A DNA stretch of 64,000 bases from Owenweeksia sp. (GTDB lineage Bacteria; Bacteroidota; Bacteroidia; Flavobacteriales; Schleiferiaceae): positions 1 to 64,000 of the forward strand of contig NZNV01000010.1 of NCBI GenBank assembly GCA_002695025.1, read 5' to 3'. The notes below the pieces were generated by a model that was not told the DNA's origin, did not search any database, and saw only the letters and a list, made by a program, of their open reading frames with translations. Position numbers and translations under genes: made by a program. This document shows, piece by piece, positions 6,805 through 15,205 of the stretch (positions within the stretch are counted from its first letter, which is position 1; each line of letters starts with the position of its first letter).

Positions 6805-9159
6805 TCACCCCTCCACCACCAAACGTTCCTCCTGCAGGAGTTGTCCCTGGTGGCTGATGCGCACCAGGTAGAGGCCGGGGCTAAGGTGGTTAATGGAAAG
6901 GTCCTGGTCTTTTTCCACGCCCGTATGGCGGCTTACCTCCTGCCCTTTGGTGTTGTAGATGATCACATCCAGGGCTTCGCCCATAGAGCTTTGGAGGCTC
7001 AGGTGGTCCCGGGCCGGGTTGGGATAGAGGGTAATGCCGTTGCGGGTACTTTCCCCCAGGCCTATGCTCCAGTTTACGCAGGCGGAAGTATCCGCACAAC
7101 TGCCCCCGTACACCACTACGGCATATTGCCCCGGTGCATCAGGCGTATAGTTACGCCCCGTGGCCCCCATGATGGGTATGCTGCCCTGGGAGCAGCTGAG
7201 CCATTGGTAATTCAGCCCTTCGGCATGGGCCTGCAGTTCTCCTTTTATGGTGCGCACACCAGGTTTATGGGGTATTACTTTTAGCTCGGTACGCCAGGTG
7301 CTATCGCAACCGGCCTGGGTTTGTTGCTGGAGTGCATACACCGTATCGCCCGTAATGGCCCACTCGGTACCGTCAATAAACTGGTAGCTACTGCCCTCAC
7401 AAACGGTATCAAAGCGGGTGTAGCTATACACCGAGTCTACCCATACGTTGGTGCTCATCACCTCACCGTCCATCTGGCAGCGGCCACGGCCAAACACTTC
7501 GTAGGTGCGGGGGCCATCGGGCGCCAGCCGGAAGACACCGGTGGTGTTACTGTCTGCAAAAGCCATTTCGGAAGAGCGTATGTGCCAGTATTCTCCCTGG
7601 CGCAGCTCCTGGGCATTGGTTACCTGTATGGTAATGGAGTCGCCCTGGCAAACGCGTTGCCCCAGTAAGGACTGTTGATCCAGCTCCGGGCCTGCGGGGG
7701 TAAAGCAGGAATCGTAGCGCAGCACAAAAGAGTTGCGGTCTACAATGGTTTGGGCGGCACCGGGAGACGCGTCAAACCAATGGTCTGAAACCCCGCTTAT
7801 ATAAATGTTTTCTTCTTCGTCCACCGCAAAGGCACAGGGCATCATATCGCCTTGTGGCTTAAAATAAAAATGCCCGCGGCTGGTGCCTGCCTGGGTCAGT
7901 TTCAGTACAAAGGCAGCAAAATACTGGGAGTACGATAGCTGTTGTCCGGGACCGGGTAAAAAGTCAGCCGAATCATGGAAGGTACCAAAGAGGTAGGGTT
8001 TGCCCATTTCATCCACGCTCATCTGGCTTACGTGGATATCGCCCATAACATGGGCCCAGGCCAGTTGCAGTTGTGGTTGTTGTGGTTGCAGCTTGCAGAT
8101 GAGGCTACGGTCTTTGGTGGTGGAGGTCAGGCGTTTTATACCTGGCCCCGGGTCTACATCCAGTGTACCGAGGTAACGGGCGGTGTAGTATAGGTTTTCC
8201 GAGTCATCCACGGCCAGGGCTTCCGTTTGCACCTGGCTGGTACCGGCATCGCCAATAACCACGGCCCGCATTATTTCGCCCTCCGTGCTGTACTGGGTGA
8301 TAAAGCCACTGGTGCCCACGGCAGGGTCGGTAATAAAGAGGGTGGTTGGGGCAGGGTCCACATCCATGGTACCGGAAAAATCACCCAGCAGGTAAAGCTT
8401 GCCGGAAGCGTCTAAGGTCATATCCTTGATCATGGCATTGCCGGGATAGGGGAAAGACCAAAGGTAAGTACCGTCTGCAGCCAGCTTCACCACCGCCCAG
8501 TTGTTGCCACCCGGCCTGCGGATGTAATGGGCAACATCGGGATTGGGGTCGGCATCCAGGCTGTCGCGGAACAGCATACGGAAGGTTACATTGCCGGCCG
8601 TATCCACCACCAGGTCGTTAAATTCATGCCAGCTATAATGGGTGGTAAAACCGCGAGACCAGATGTATTTACCGCAAAAGTCGAGACGAGAAATAATCAC
8701 CGTAGGTTCCTGCCCCGGGGCTAGCACCCGTTCTGAGCCCAGTATAAGGTTACGCTCGGTATAGGATTCTATATAAATGCCGTGGTGATTAAGTTTGATG
8801 TGAAAGGTCTTTTCGGTGCTGCTGCCCATGGCACCCAGGGTTACTGCCCAGCGTACGTTGCCGGAATCATCATACTTTACGAGGTAACCGTCATGGGCTC
8901 CGGTACTGTTGAGATGGTAGGGCATGCCTCCGGGATGGGCCACTTGAAAATCCGGGGAAAAAAGAAAGCTGCCTACTACGTATACGTTGCCGGTATCATC
9001 CACTGCCATATCATGGAGGTACGCGTAACTGCCATTGATACGCTGCATCTCCATATGCCCCACTAAGGATTGCCCGTGCAAACCTGAGGTCACGATTAGC
9101 AGAAGAAATAATAAATAACGCAAAACAACTGGACTATACTCCAAAAATAACAATTCCAT
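6805..9159 (-). CDS. Secreted SBBP/beta-propeller protein with T9SS sorting domain
   Basis: A 784-residue protein. After a hydrophobic signal (LRYLLFLLLIVTSGLHG), residues about 40-500 consist of SBBP-type repeats (DDTGNVYVVGSF, DTAGNVTF, DASGKLYLLGDFSGTMDVDP, DDSENLYYTARYLGTLDVDP) that should fold as a beta-propeller. Then comes a cysteine-containing Ig-like region, and a T9SS type A domain at the end (ITLYPNPARDHLSLQSS, LSPGLYLVRISHQGQ). It is probably a cell-surface or released protein; no enzymatic motif was seen. The ATG at 9159 gives an acidic lead unlike a signal peptide and lies inside a hairpin. TTG at 9123 would give MRYLLFLLLIV and may be the true start. GC-rich, with no operon partner. 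Confidence 0.85.
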   Translation of the reverse strand: MELLFLEYSPVVLRYLLFLLLIVTSGLHGQSLVGHMEMQRINGSYAYLHDMAVDDTGNVYVVGSFLFSPDFQVAHPGGMPYHLNSTGAHDGYLVKYDDSGNVRWAVTLGAMGSSTEKTFHIKLNHHGIYIESYTERNLILGSERVLAPGQEPTVIISRLDFCGKYIWSRGFTTHYSWHEFNDLVVDTAGNVTFRMLFRDSLDADPNPDVAHYIRRPGGNNWAVVKLAADGTYLWSFPYPGNAMIKDMTLDASGKLYLLGDFSGTMDVDPAPTTLFITDPAVGTSGFITQYSTEGEIMRAVVIGDAGTSQVQTEALAVDDSENLYYTARYLGTLDVDPGPGIKRLTSTTKDRSLICKLQPQQPQLQLAWAHVMGDIHVSQMSVDEMGKPYLFGTFHDSADFLPGPGQQLSYSQYFAAFVLKLTQAGTSRGHFYFKPQGDMMPCAFAVDEEENIYISGVSDHWFDASPGAAQTIVDRNSFVLRYDSCFTPAGPELDQQSLLGQRVCQGDSITIQVTNAQELRQGEYWHIRSSEMAFADSNTTGVFRLAPDGPRTYEVFGRGRCQMDGEVMSTNVWVDSVYSYTRFDTVCEGSSYQFIDGTEWAITGDTVYALQQQTQAGCDSTWRTELKVIPHKPGVRTIKGELQAHAEGLNYQWLSCSQGSIPIMGATGRNYTPDAPGQYAVVVYGGSCADTSACVNWSIGLGESTRNGITLYPNPARDHLSLQSSMGEALDVIIYNTKGQEVSRHTGVEKDQDLSINHLSPGLYLVRISHQGQLLQEERLVVEG

Positions 9160-9178
9160 CCACTTGATTAGTGGATGG
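9156..9178. promoter_or_regulatory. Perfect 9-bp hairpin at the 5' end of the SBBP gene
   Basis: CCATCCACT and AGTGGATGG are perfectly complementary around TGATT, covering the upstream ATG candidate. A TATTTTTG -7-like element (minus strand, 9142-9149) lies next to it. It could be an operator or an mRNA hairpin; no T-run follows, so it is not a typical terminator. Confidence 0.4.
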
Positions 9179-9226
9179 TTAAGGAAATTTTAGCAATATT
9201 ATGCTCGTCCCCCGGTTTTTAAGGGC

Positions 9227-9919
9227 TTAGGCGGGTACTAAATTTTTGAGGAGGCTTTCGAAGAAGGCGCGACCATCGGTATTGCCCAAGTTGCTGTCTG
9301 CGGCACGTTCGGGGTGAGGCATCATCCCGAAAACGTTACGGGTCTTATTGGTTACTCCGGCAATGTTGTGGAGGGATCCGTTGGGGTTGGCTTGCTCGTT
9401 CACCTGGCCTTCTGCATCGGAATAGTAAAAGAGGATCTGCTCATTATCCTGCAGTTCCTTCAGGGTGGCTTCATCGGCAAAGTAGCGGCCTTCACCGTGC
9501 GCAATGGGGATCTTATAGGCTTTGTCTTCCAGGCCTGCGGTAAGTGCATTGCTGTGGCTGCCGGGCTTCAGGTGCACATTCTTACAGATAAAGGTGTGGC
9601 TGTTGTTGTGTTGGAGGGTACCGGGCAGCAGTCCGCTTTCGCAGAGCACCTGGAAACCGTTGCACACCCCCATTACATAGCCGCCCTTATGAGCAAACTC
9701 AATTACTTTTTCCATGATGGGCGAAAAGCGGGCAATGGCCCCGGAGCGGAGGTAATCACCGTAGGAGAAGCCACCGGGCAACACGATGAAATCCACGTTT
9801 TGCAGGTCGGTATCCTTATGCCAGAGTTCCACTACTTCCTGTTGCATGATGTTGCGCAATACATAGATCATGTCCTGGTCACAGTTACTGCCGGGGAAAA
9901 TTACCACTCCGAATTTCAT
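9227..9919 (-). CDS. purQ: Phosphoribosylformylglycinamidine synthase subunit I (PurQ)
   Basis: A 230-residue class I glutamine amidotransferase subunit. The N-terminus MKFGVVIFPGSNCDQDM, the oxyanion region LPGGFSYGDYLRSGAIA, the nucleophile elbow GVCNGFQVLCE (catalytic Cys) and the His/Glu end GMMPHPERAAD are all present. It supplies ammonia from glutamine to PurL for conversion of FGAR to FGAM in purine synthesis, so this organism uses the split small-PurL system or a PurL partner elsewhere. I placed the start at the internal ATG at 9919 because MKFGVV is the family N-terminus; the longer frame to 9952 adds an unrelated lead. It stands alone here, with purL not in the window. Confidence 0.95.
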   Translation of the reverse strand: MKFGVVIFPGSNCDQDMIYVLRNIMQQEVVELWHKDTDLQNVDFIVLPGGFSYGDYLRSGAIARFSPIMEKVIEFAHKGGYVMGVCNGFQVLCESGLLPGTLQHNNSHTFICKNVHLKPGSHSNALTAGLEDKAYKIPIAHGEGRYFADEATLKELQDNEQILFYYSDAEGQVNEQANPNGSLHNIAGVTNKTRNVFGMMPHPERAADSNLGNTDGRAFFESLLKNLVPA

Positions 9920-10252
9920 AAATGCTGATTTTTGGCTTTTACTAGGCCGCAAAAATACGTTTTTTAGAAAGGTACACCAGCCGGAAGAAACAAATAGCTA
10001 TTGCCCGAACCCAGGGGTTAAAGCAACCAGCTGCCGGGCAAATGGCTCACTTTTATTTCCAGGCTTTTCTGTGGAGACAGTACTTCTTTCCCGCTCATAC
10101 CCAGTATAATGAGCTTTTTTAATTCCTGAAGATCCGTTACCCCCGGGGAAATGATACCGAAATTTTTTCGATACCGCGTACGTGTAGGACGGAGCTGGGT
10201 TGTCTTAGAAGGGTAAACGAATGGTACAACTTAAATAAAATCCACCGCCTAC
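9920..10252. other. Intergenic region, promoters not resolved
   Basis: About 330 bp separate divergent purQ and the large T9SS gene. A CAAAAATA element at 9950-9957 would be a leftward -7 box (TATTTTTG) for purQ, but no matching -33 element was seen. I see nothing else. Confidence 0.4.
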
Positions 10253-13200
10253 ATGCTTATCCAAAGCCCCCTTGAACCGGGAACAATTGATTCTTCACCT
10301 ATCTATTCCAACCGCATTGCCACGCTAAACAACCCATCTGCAAGGAGCCGTACCTCCAGCCCCCGGACCAGGTATTGGCGTTTACCATGGGTGGGTTTAT
10401 TGATAATCGCTACGTTCCTTTCTGTTTCCTTATACGCCCAGACCTCATATCAAAAGGGATTAGCGGTACACACCAAAACGGAGCTAAGGCAAATAATGAA
10501 CGACCCCACAGTGAATTATTACGATGTGGCCAAAGCGGGGCATGCCTATTATGAAAAGGTAGACCTGAGTGTAAAAGGCACGGGGCACAAACAATTCCAA
10601 AGATGGTTAAATGCCAATGAGTATAAGTATTACCCGAGTGGTGATCGCCATAACGTTGACCCTTATTTCGCCCTAAACCAATACAAGTCCTTTATCCATG
10701 GCCAGGGGACTGCCAAAGTCTTATCCACCAACGATTGGAAAGATCTGGGACCTTATTCCATTACCTATTTAACGCAAGCCAAGAACCCGGGAATTGGTCG
10801 GATTGAGGATATGTACATTTCTCCTACGGACTCCAGCATACTTTACATTTCCAGCAGAAGCGGTGGGTTTTGGAGGTCCACAGATCATGGTAATACCTGG
10901 GAGGGAACTACGGATGCACTTTTCTCTTCCGGGGTAAATACTTTTACCGTTTCGCCTACTAACTCACAAAACATTTTGATTAACTCAAGAAATGCCAGTA
11001 ACGGTTACTCCAATGGTATTTATGCCAGCAACGATGGTGGAAAAACCTGGACACCGACCCCGTTCAATCCGCAGAATTTAAACTTCATGGGCCCTGGCAA
11101 TGACTTCACTGTAATGGAAGTAGCCTATCACCCCCGTGTGCCCAACCTGGTATTTGTAGCCACCTCAGAAGGTGTTTTTAAGTCCTATGATAACTTAAAC
11201 ACCTGGACGGTATCACAACCTAATCAGTCTTTTAAGGAAATTGCCTTTCACCCCACCAATGACAGCATGGTGTATTTGTACAATAGTCGACAATCGAGTA
11301 ACCAGGCCAATGTTATTTATAGATCTTTTGATCAGGGCAGTACCTACCATACAACCAATCTTATCCAAGGCAATAATAACGATAGATTCGTTGAGCTTTC
11401 TACCAGTCCCCAATGCCCTGATTGTGTTTGGTTTGCTTCCGGAAAAGGGGTTTGGGTTTCAAAAGACAAAGGGTTGAACTTTGACAAGCTATCGGCTGCA
11501 CCGGAGGGGCTTTGCGAAGGTTTTGCCGTAAATGATGCCGATACGTCAAACATGCTCTTTGGTTACGTAGAACTGTATAATTCCACCAATGGTGGCCGGA
11601 CATTCACTAAAGTTTCAGGTAACAACAACAGCAACTACATTCATGCGGATCTGCGAAATATAAAATCTGTAAACGGCAGATTTTATGCAGTAACGGATGG
11701 TTTTTTAGCCAAATCCAAGGATGGAGGGGTGAGCTGGAAAAGACTCACGGAGACCGGAATTGGAATTCGGGAAAACTACAAACTGACCGTATCTCAAGCC
11801 AATCACTACTTCACACTAACCGGCTCCCAGGATAACGGGTCCAGCATGTTTAAAGACAATCGGTGGTTTAGAGTTTACGGATCTGATGGGATGGAGTCGG
11901 TTATGCACCCCTTAAACGAAGAATGGTTCATCATAAGCTACCAAAGTGGAGGAAGAATGCTCACAAAGGAAGGTGGCAGAAAGTGGACTTTAGTTACTCC
12001 CCAAGGCAGCAATTTTGGAGATTGGGAGGCACCTTTAAAATTAGACCCCAATAATGACATGACCGTTTACGATTTCAGAGAAGAAGTATGGAAATCAACC
12101 AATTTTGGGGAAGACTTTGTGAAATTAGCAAAGCCTTTTTCAAACAGGATTCTGGAAGCCGCCATTGCTCATAACAATTCCAAAATTATGGTGGTATCAG
12201 GATATGATGCCATCGCGAAATCGACTGATGGTGGCGTAAGCTTTACAGACATTAAAGGTAGTCTTCCAAATGGTCGCATTACGGATATCGCCTTTGACCC
12301 CAATAACGATGATGTCTTCATAGTAACCTATGGCAACTATCAGGCGGATAACGCCAAAGTGTTTTTGACCCGGGACGGTGGGGCCAGCTGGACCAATATC
12401 ACCTACAACCTGGGCAGTATGCCGATACTATCGGTGGCCGTTGATCCTACCGATCAATCGAATATTTATTTGGGTGGCGAAATCGGAGTGTACACGATGC
12501 CCATGGGACAATCCAGCTGGAGCTTGTTTAACACTGGTATGCCCAATATGGCGGTAAAAGACCTCGACATCCTGCACGGGAGCAATACCCTCAGGGCTGC
12601 CACCTGGGGAAGGGGTTTGTGGGAGCAAAAACTAATAGGCCGAGAAGACTACCCGGAAATTCTAACCACCTCTTTGAGTGACACCCCATCGGAAATTGAG
12701 CCGGCAGAGAATTCCATTGAAAACATTACTTCCAAGCTCCGGTATAAGGGTCAGCTGAGCTCGGTTTTTGTAAAATGGTCTGCGGACAGTACCAGCTTCC
12801 ACCAAACCATTCCTATGAGCTTGCTTTCGGATTCTACCTGGAGAAGCAACGCACCCCTGCCACCATTACCTGCCGGAACCCGGGTGTTCTTTAAAGTGGT
12901 GGCCGTGGGCAGTGCCCAGGATACTTCAGAGACCGACAAGTTTAACTATGAAGTGAAAATCAAGAAGAGTTGCGATGCTTCCGGAAGTCCTCAGTTTACC
13001 TCGGTATTCATTGAGAATGTTTCCATCGGAAATATCAATAGATCTTCTCATAACACTTCGTACACCCGGTACAATTCACCTGAATTGTTACTGGTGGAAG
13101 ATTCCACCTTTACCCTGACTATCACCAGCAACCAAGGTTTCCTCTCCAACAATTATGCAGCCTGGATCGATTATAATGGCGATGCTATATTGGATGCATC

Positions 13201-13657
13201 AGAACAAATTATGGATAAGCCTAATGCCGGAATTTCGGCCAGCCAGAGCTTTACGGTCCCTAAAACAGGCAACCTGAATGCTTTGGTGACCTTACGAGTT
13301 CGTTTGAGCATTGCCCTTGCTCCATCGGCCTGTGGTGAACAACCCGGTGAGGTAGAAGACTACCTGGTGCGCATCATCGACAAAAACTCACTCTGGCAAC
13401 CCAGTGAGCTTCCGGACGAGCTGGATGCGATGATTTACCCCAACCCCAATCAGGGACAATTCACCATTGAAATGGATGAGGAGACCGAAAACTTTGGGGT
13501 ACGCATTTACTCCCTGGTGGGTAGTCTGGTGGATGAGAGGCAGGTGAAAAACCAAGGCCGGAATACCATCCAGTGTCATCTACCTGCGGGGTACTATTTT
13601 GTTACGGTTTTTAGTGGTGAGCGCTTAAAGACTTCTCAGATTATCATAACCGATTGA
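10253..13657 (+). CDS. Large secreted BNR/sialidase-fold and GEVED protein, T9SS-sorted
   Basis: A 1134-residue protein. A late hydrophobic segment (WVGLLIIATFLSVSLYAQ, about residues 47-64) is the export signal, so the true start may be downstream of 10253. Residues about 170-820 carry repeated Asp-box/BNR-like blades (SSDHGNTW-like motifs: STDHGNTWEGT, SNDGGKTWTPT, SKDGGVSWKRL, TRDGGASWTNI), typical of sialidase or VPS10-type beta-propellers. A GEVED domain follows at about 925-1040 (WIDYNGDAILDASEQ and GEQPGEVEDYLVRI). The T9SS type A domain ends the protein (MIYPNPNQGQFTIEM, LPAGYYFVTVFSGERL). Propeller-only proteins often bind glycans or cleave them; I see no catalytic set. A remnant of the same C-terminal sequence occurs at 24810-24908. 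Confidence 0.85.
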   Translation: MLIQSPLEPGTIDSSPIYSNRIATLNNPSARSRTSSPRTRYWRLPWVGLLIIATFLSVSLYAQTSYQKGLAVHTKTELRQIMNDPTVNYYDVAKAGHAYYEKVDLSVKGTGHKQFQRWLNANEYKYYPSGDRHNVDPYFALNQYKSFIHGQGTAKVLSTNDWKDLGPYSITYLTQAKNPGIGRIEDMYISPTDSSILYISSRSGGFWRSTDHGNTWEGTTDALFSSGVNTFTVSPTNSQNILINSRNASNGYSNGIYASNDGGKTWTPTPFNPQNLNFMGPGNDFTVMEVAYHPRVPNLVFVATSEGVFKSYDNLNTWTVSQPNQSFKEIAFHPTNDSMVYLYNSRQSSNQANVIYRSFDQGSTYHTTNLIQGNNNDRFVELSTSPQCPDCVWFASGKGVWVSKDKGLNFDKLSAAPEGLCEGFAVNDADTSNMLFGYVELYNSTNGGRTFTKVSGNNNSNYIHADLRNIKSVNGRFYAVTDGFLAKSKDGGVSWKRLTETGIGIRENYKLTVSQANHYFTLTGSQDNGSSMFKDNRWFRVYGSDGMESVMHPLNEEWFIISYQSGGRMLTKEGGRKWTLVTPQGSNFGDWEAPLKLDPNNDMTVYDFREEVWKSTNFGEDFVKLAKPFSNRILEAAIAHNNSKIMVVSGYDAIAKSTDGGVSFTDIKGSLPNGRITDIAFDPNNDDVFIVTYGNYQADNAKVFLTRDGGASWTNITYNLGSMPILSVAVDPTDQSNIYLGGEIGVYTMPMGQSSWSLFNTGMPNMAVKDLDILHGSNTLRAATWGRGLWEQKLIGREDYPEILTTSLSDTPSEIEPAENSIENITSKLRYKGQLSSVFVKWSADSTSFHQTIPMSLLSDSTWRSNAPLPPLPAGTRVFFKVVAVGSAQDTSETDKFNYEVKIKKSCDASGSPQFTSVFIENVSIGNINRSSHNTSYTRYNSPELLLVEDSTFTLTITSNQGFLSNNYAAWIDYNGDAILDASEQIMDKPNAGISASQSFTVPKTGNLNALVTLRVRLSIALAPSACGEQPGEVEDYLVRIIDKNSLWQPSELPDELDAMIYPNPNQGQFTIEMDEETENFGVRIYSLVGSLVDERQVKNQGRNTIQCHLPAGYYFVTVFSGERLKTSQIIITD

Positions 13658-14057
13658 TTACGCTTGAGCGAATCAAATAACCGAATATCAAACGAAAAAT
13701 ATTCCTGATGAACGCTTCGGTGATCCTCCTTGGCCCAAGTCACTTCGATTGGGTGACTTTACTGCAAACGCAAGGGCGGTATAAAGCTGCAAATTATTCT
13801 GGATTATGGTGGTTTACCCCACATGTTTTGACCGTTGTAATTATAGATTTCTTTGAATGGCAAAACGAGCATTTTGAGAAGACAAAACCACCTCCCGATG
13901 ACGGCCATACTTAATTAGCTTTCTGAAAAATGCAGATATGAACCAGCTAAATAACTGATCAATAGCAGGAGGGTGTTTTGGTGAAAAACGTTTTGGACAG
14001 CTGTGACCAGAACTGTCAAACCAATCAGTTCAGCGCCATTATTGACCGCTTTGAACC
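13658..14057. other. Intergenic region, possibly decayed
   Basis: About 400 bp lie between the convergent T9SS gene and the efflux adaptor gene. Short frames cross it in both directions (for example 13708-13914), but their translations resemble no family. The first 25 bases after the T9SS stop weakly resemble the segment after the T9SS remnant at 24909, so this may be decayed DNA. Confidence 0.4.
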
Positions 14058-15203
14058 TTACTTCACTAACTCAAAACCTCCCTTAACCAGCACCTCTCCA
14101 CCTGGCGTAAAATCTTCGGGATTGAGCACTTCGAGGTAGCCGCCAGACCTGCGGCCAATCTTTACTTCTTGTTTGACAAACTCATGAGCATCGGCCGAAG
14201 AACTTTGCACCAACACCCAGCTTTGGCCGCCTTGCTCCTGCACCGCATCTTCGGGTAGGGCCGCTGCGGTATCCGTTGCGGAAATGATCTCTGCCTCCAC
14301 GTACGTACCGGGGGCGAAGTTGTGAACTTCAGCTTCCTGAAGGAGATGTGCATGCACCTGTGCGGTGCGGGTTTCGGCATCCAAATATTGATTAACGAGG
14401 TAAACCTCAGCTAAGTAGCTTTGGCCGGGGTTGTTTTGCAAACGAAAATGGATCTGCTGCCCCTTTCTTACCCAGGGCAGGTCTTTTTCAAAAATATTCA
14501 GCTCCAGGTGGAGGTGGTCGGTGTTGGTAATGCTCACGGCTACATCCGAAGGGTTGATGAACTTACCGCGATTGACATTCACCGCAGTCACCTGCCCGCT
14601 GATGGGTGCCCGCACCGCGATACTGGTTCGGAGGTTTTCATCGATAAGCCGTTCGGGATCAATGTTCATCATCTCCAGTTTTTTCTTTAGCGATTGAAAG
14701 CGCGCACGAGTCACCTGGTACTCCGACTCAGCTTTGAGAAAATTCTTCTGGGAGGTGACATTGTCTTTCACCAGGTCCTGCTGCCGCTCATAATCTGATT
14801 GCAGGTAAGAGAGCTTCCCCTTAGCTTCCAGAAAATCCTGCTGAACCTGCACGTACTCAGGGTTTTCCAGCGTAAAGAGAAGCTGTCCCTTTTCTATCCG
14901 CTGTCCGGGGAGCAACTCCAGGTCTTTTACGTACCCCCCAAAGTAAGCACTTACCGAAGCCTTGTTTTGAGGCGGCACGTCCATCATGCCATTCACCTTG
15001 ATGAGTCGGGAAAACTCCCTGCGTTCAATTTTTCCCAGTTCCATCCCCGCTGAGGAAAACTGGGACCCCGAAACACTGATGATGCCTGAGGCCACCTCCT
15101 GCTGTGGTTGGATTTCAATGGGGGCAGAATCTTCACTATTTGCGCAGGATTGTAATCCCACGATTAGAATGCCGGGCAATATGGCTTTAAGAATGCTTTT
15201 CAT
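14058..15203 (-). CDS. Periplasmic adaptor of a metal-efflux RND pump (CzcB/CusB type)
   Basis: A 381-residue membrane-fusion protein. The N-terminus is a lipoprotein signal (ILPGILIVGLQSC, Cys at about residue 20). The order of parts fits HlyD/CusB adaptors: a beta-barrel and lipoyl half (VSAYFGGYVKDLELLPGQRI), an alpha-hairpin (about residues 120-180, EYVQVQQDFLEAKGKLSYL), the second lipoyl half (IAVRAPISGQVTAVNVNRG), then a beta-barrel and membrane-proximal domain. It links the inner-membrane pump to the outer-membrane channel. The ATG is 2 nt after the pump's stop, so it is co-translated as the last gene of the unit. It has no His-rich metal-binding N-terminal extension. Its order, after the pump, is reversed from proteobacterial cus/czc operons. 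Confidence 0.92.
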   Translation of the reverse strand: MKSILKAILPGILIVGLQSCANSEDSAPIEIQPQQEVASGIISVSGSQFSSAGMELGKIERREFSRLIKVNGMMDVPPQNKASVSAYFGGYVKDLELLPGQRIEKGQLLFTLENPEYVQVQQDFLEAKGKLSYLQSDYERQQDLVKDNVTSQKNFLKAESEYQVTRARFQSLKKKLEMMNIDPERLIDENLRTSIAVRAPISGQVTAVNVNRGKFINPSDVAVSITNTDHLHLELNIFEKDLPWVRKGQQIHFRLQNNPGQSYLAEVYLVNQYLDAETRTAQVHAHLLQEAEVHNFAPGTYVEAEIISATDTAAALPEDAVQEQGGQSWVLVQSSSADAHEFVKQEVKIGRRSGGYLEVLNPEDFTPGGEVLVKGGFELVK

Positions 15204-15205
15204 TT

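Noticed and set aside
13708..13914. 68-codon frame between the T9SS gene and the efflux adaptor
   Set aside because: No homology or signal is recognisable, no promoter or ribosome site is visible, and the surrounding DNA looks decayed.
13918..14063. Leftward hydrophobic frame downstream of the adaptor gene (GLTVLVTAVQNVF...)
   Set aside because: It is fewer than 50 codons, has no ATG or GTG start in frame and follows an in-frame stop. The hydrophobic stretch alone is not enough.
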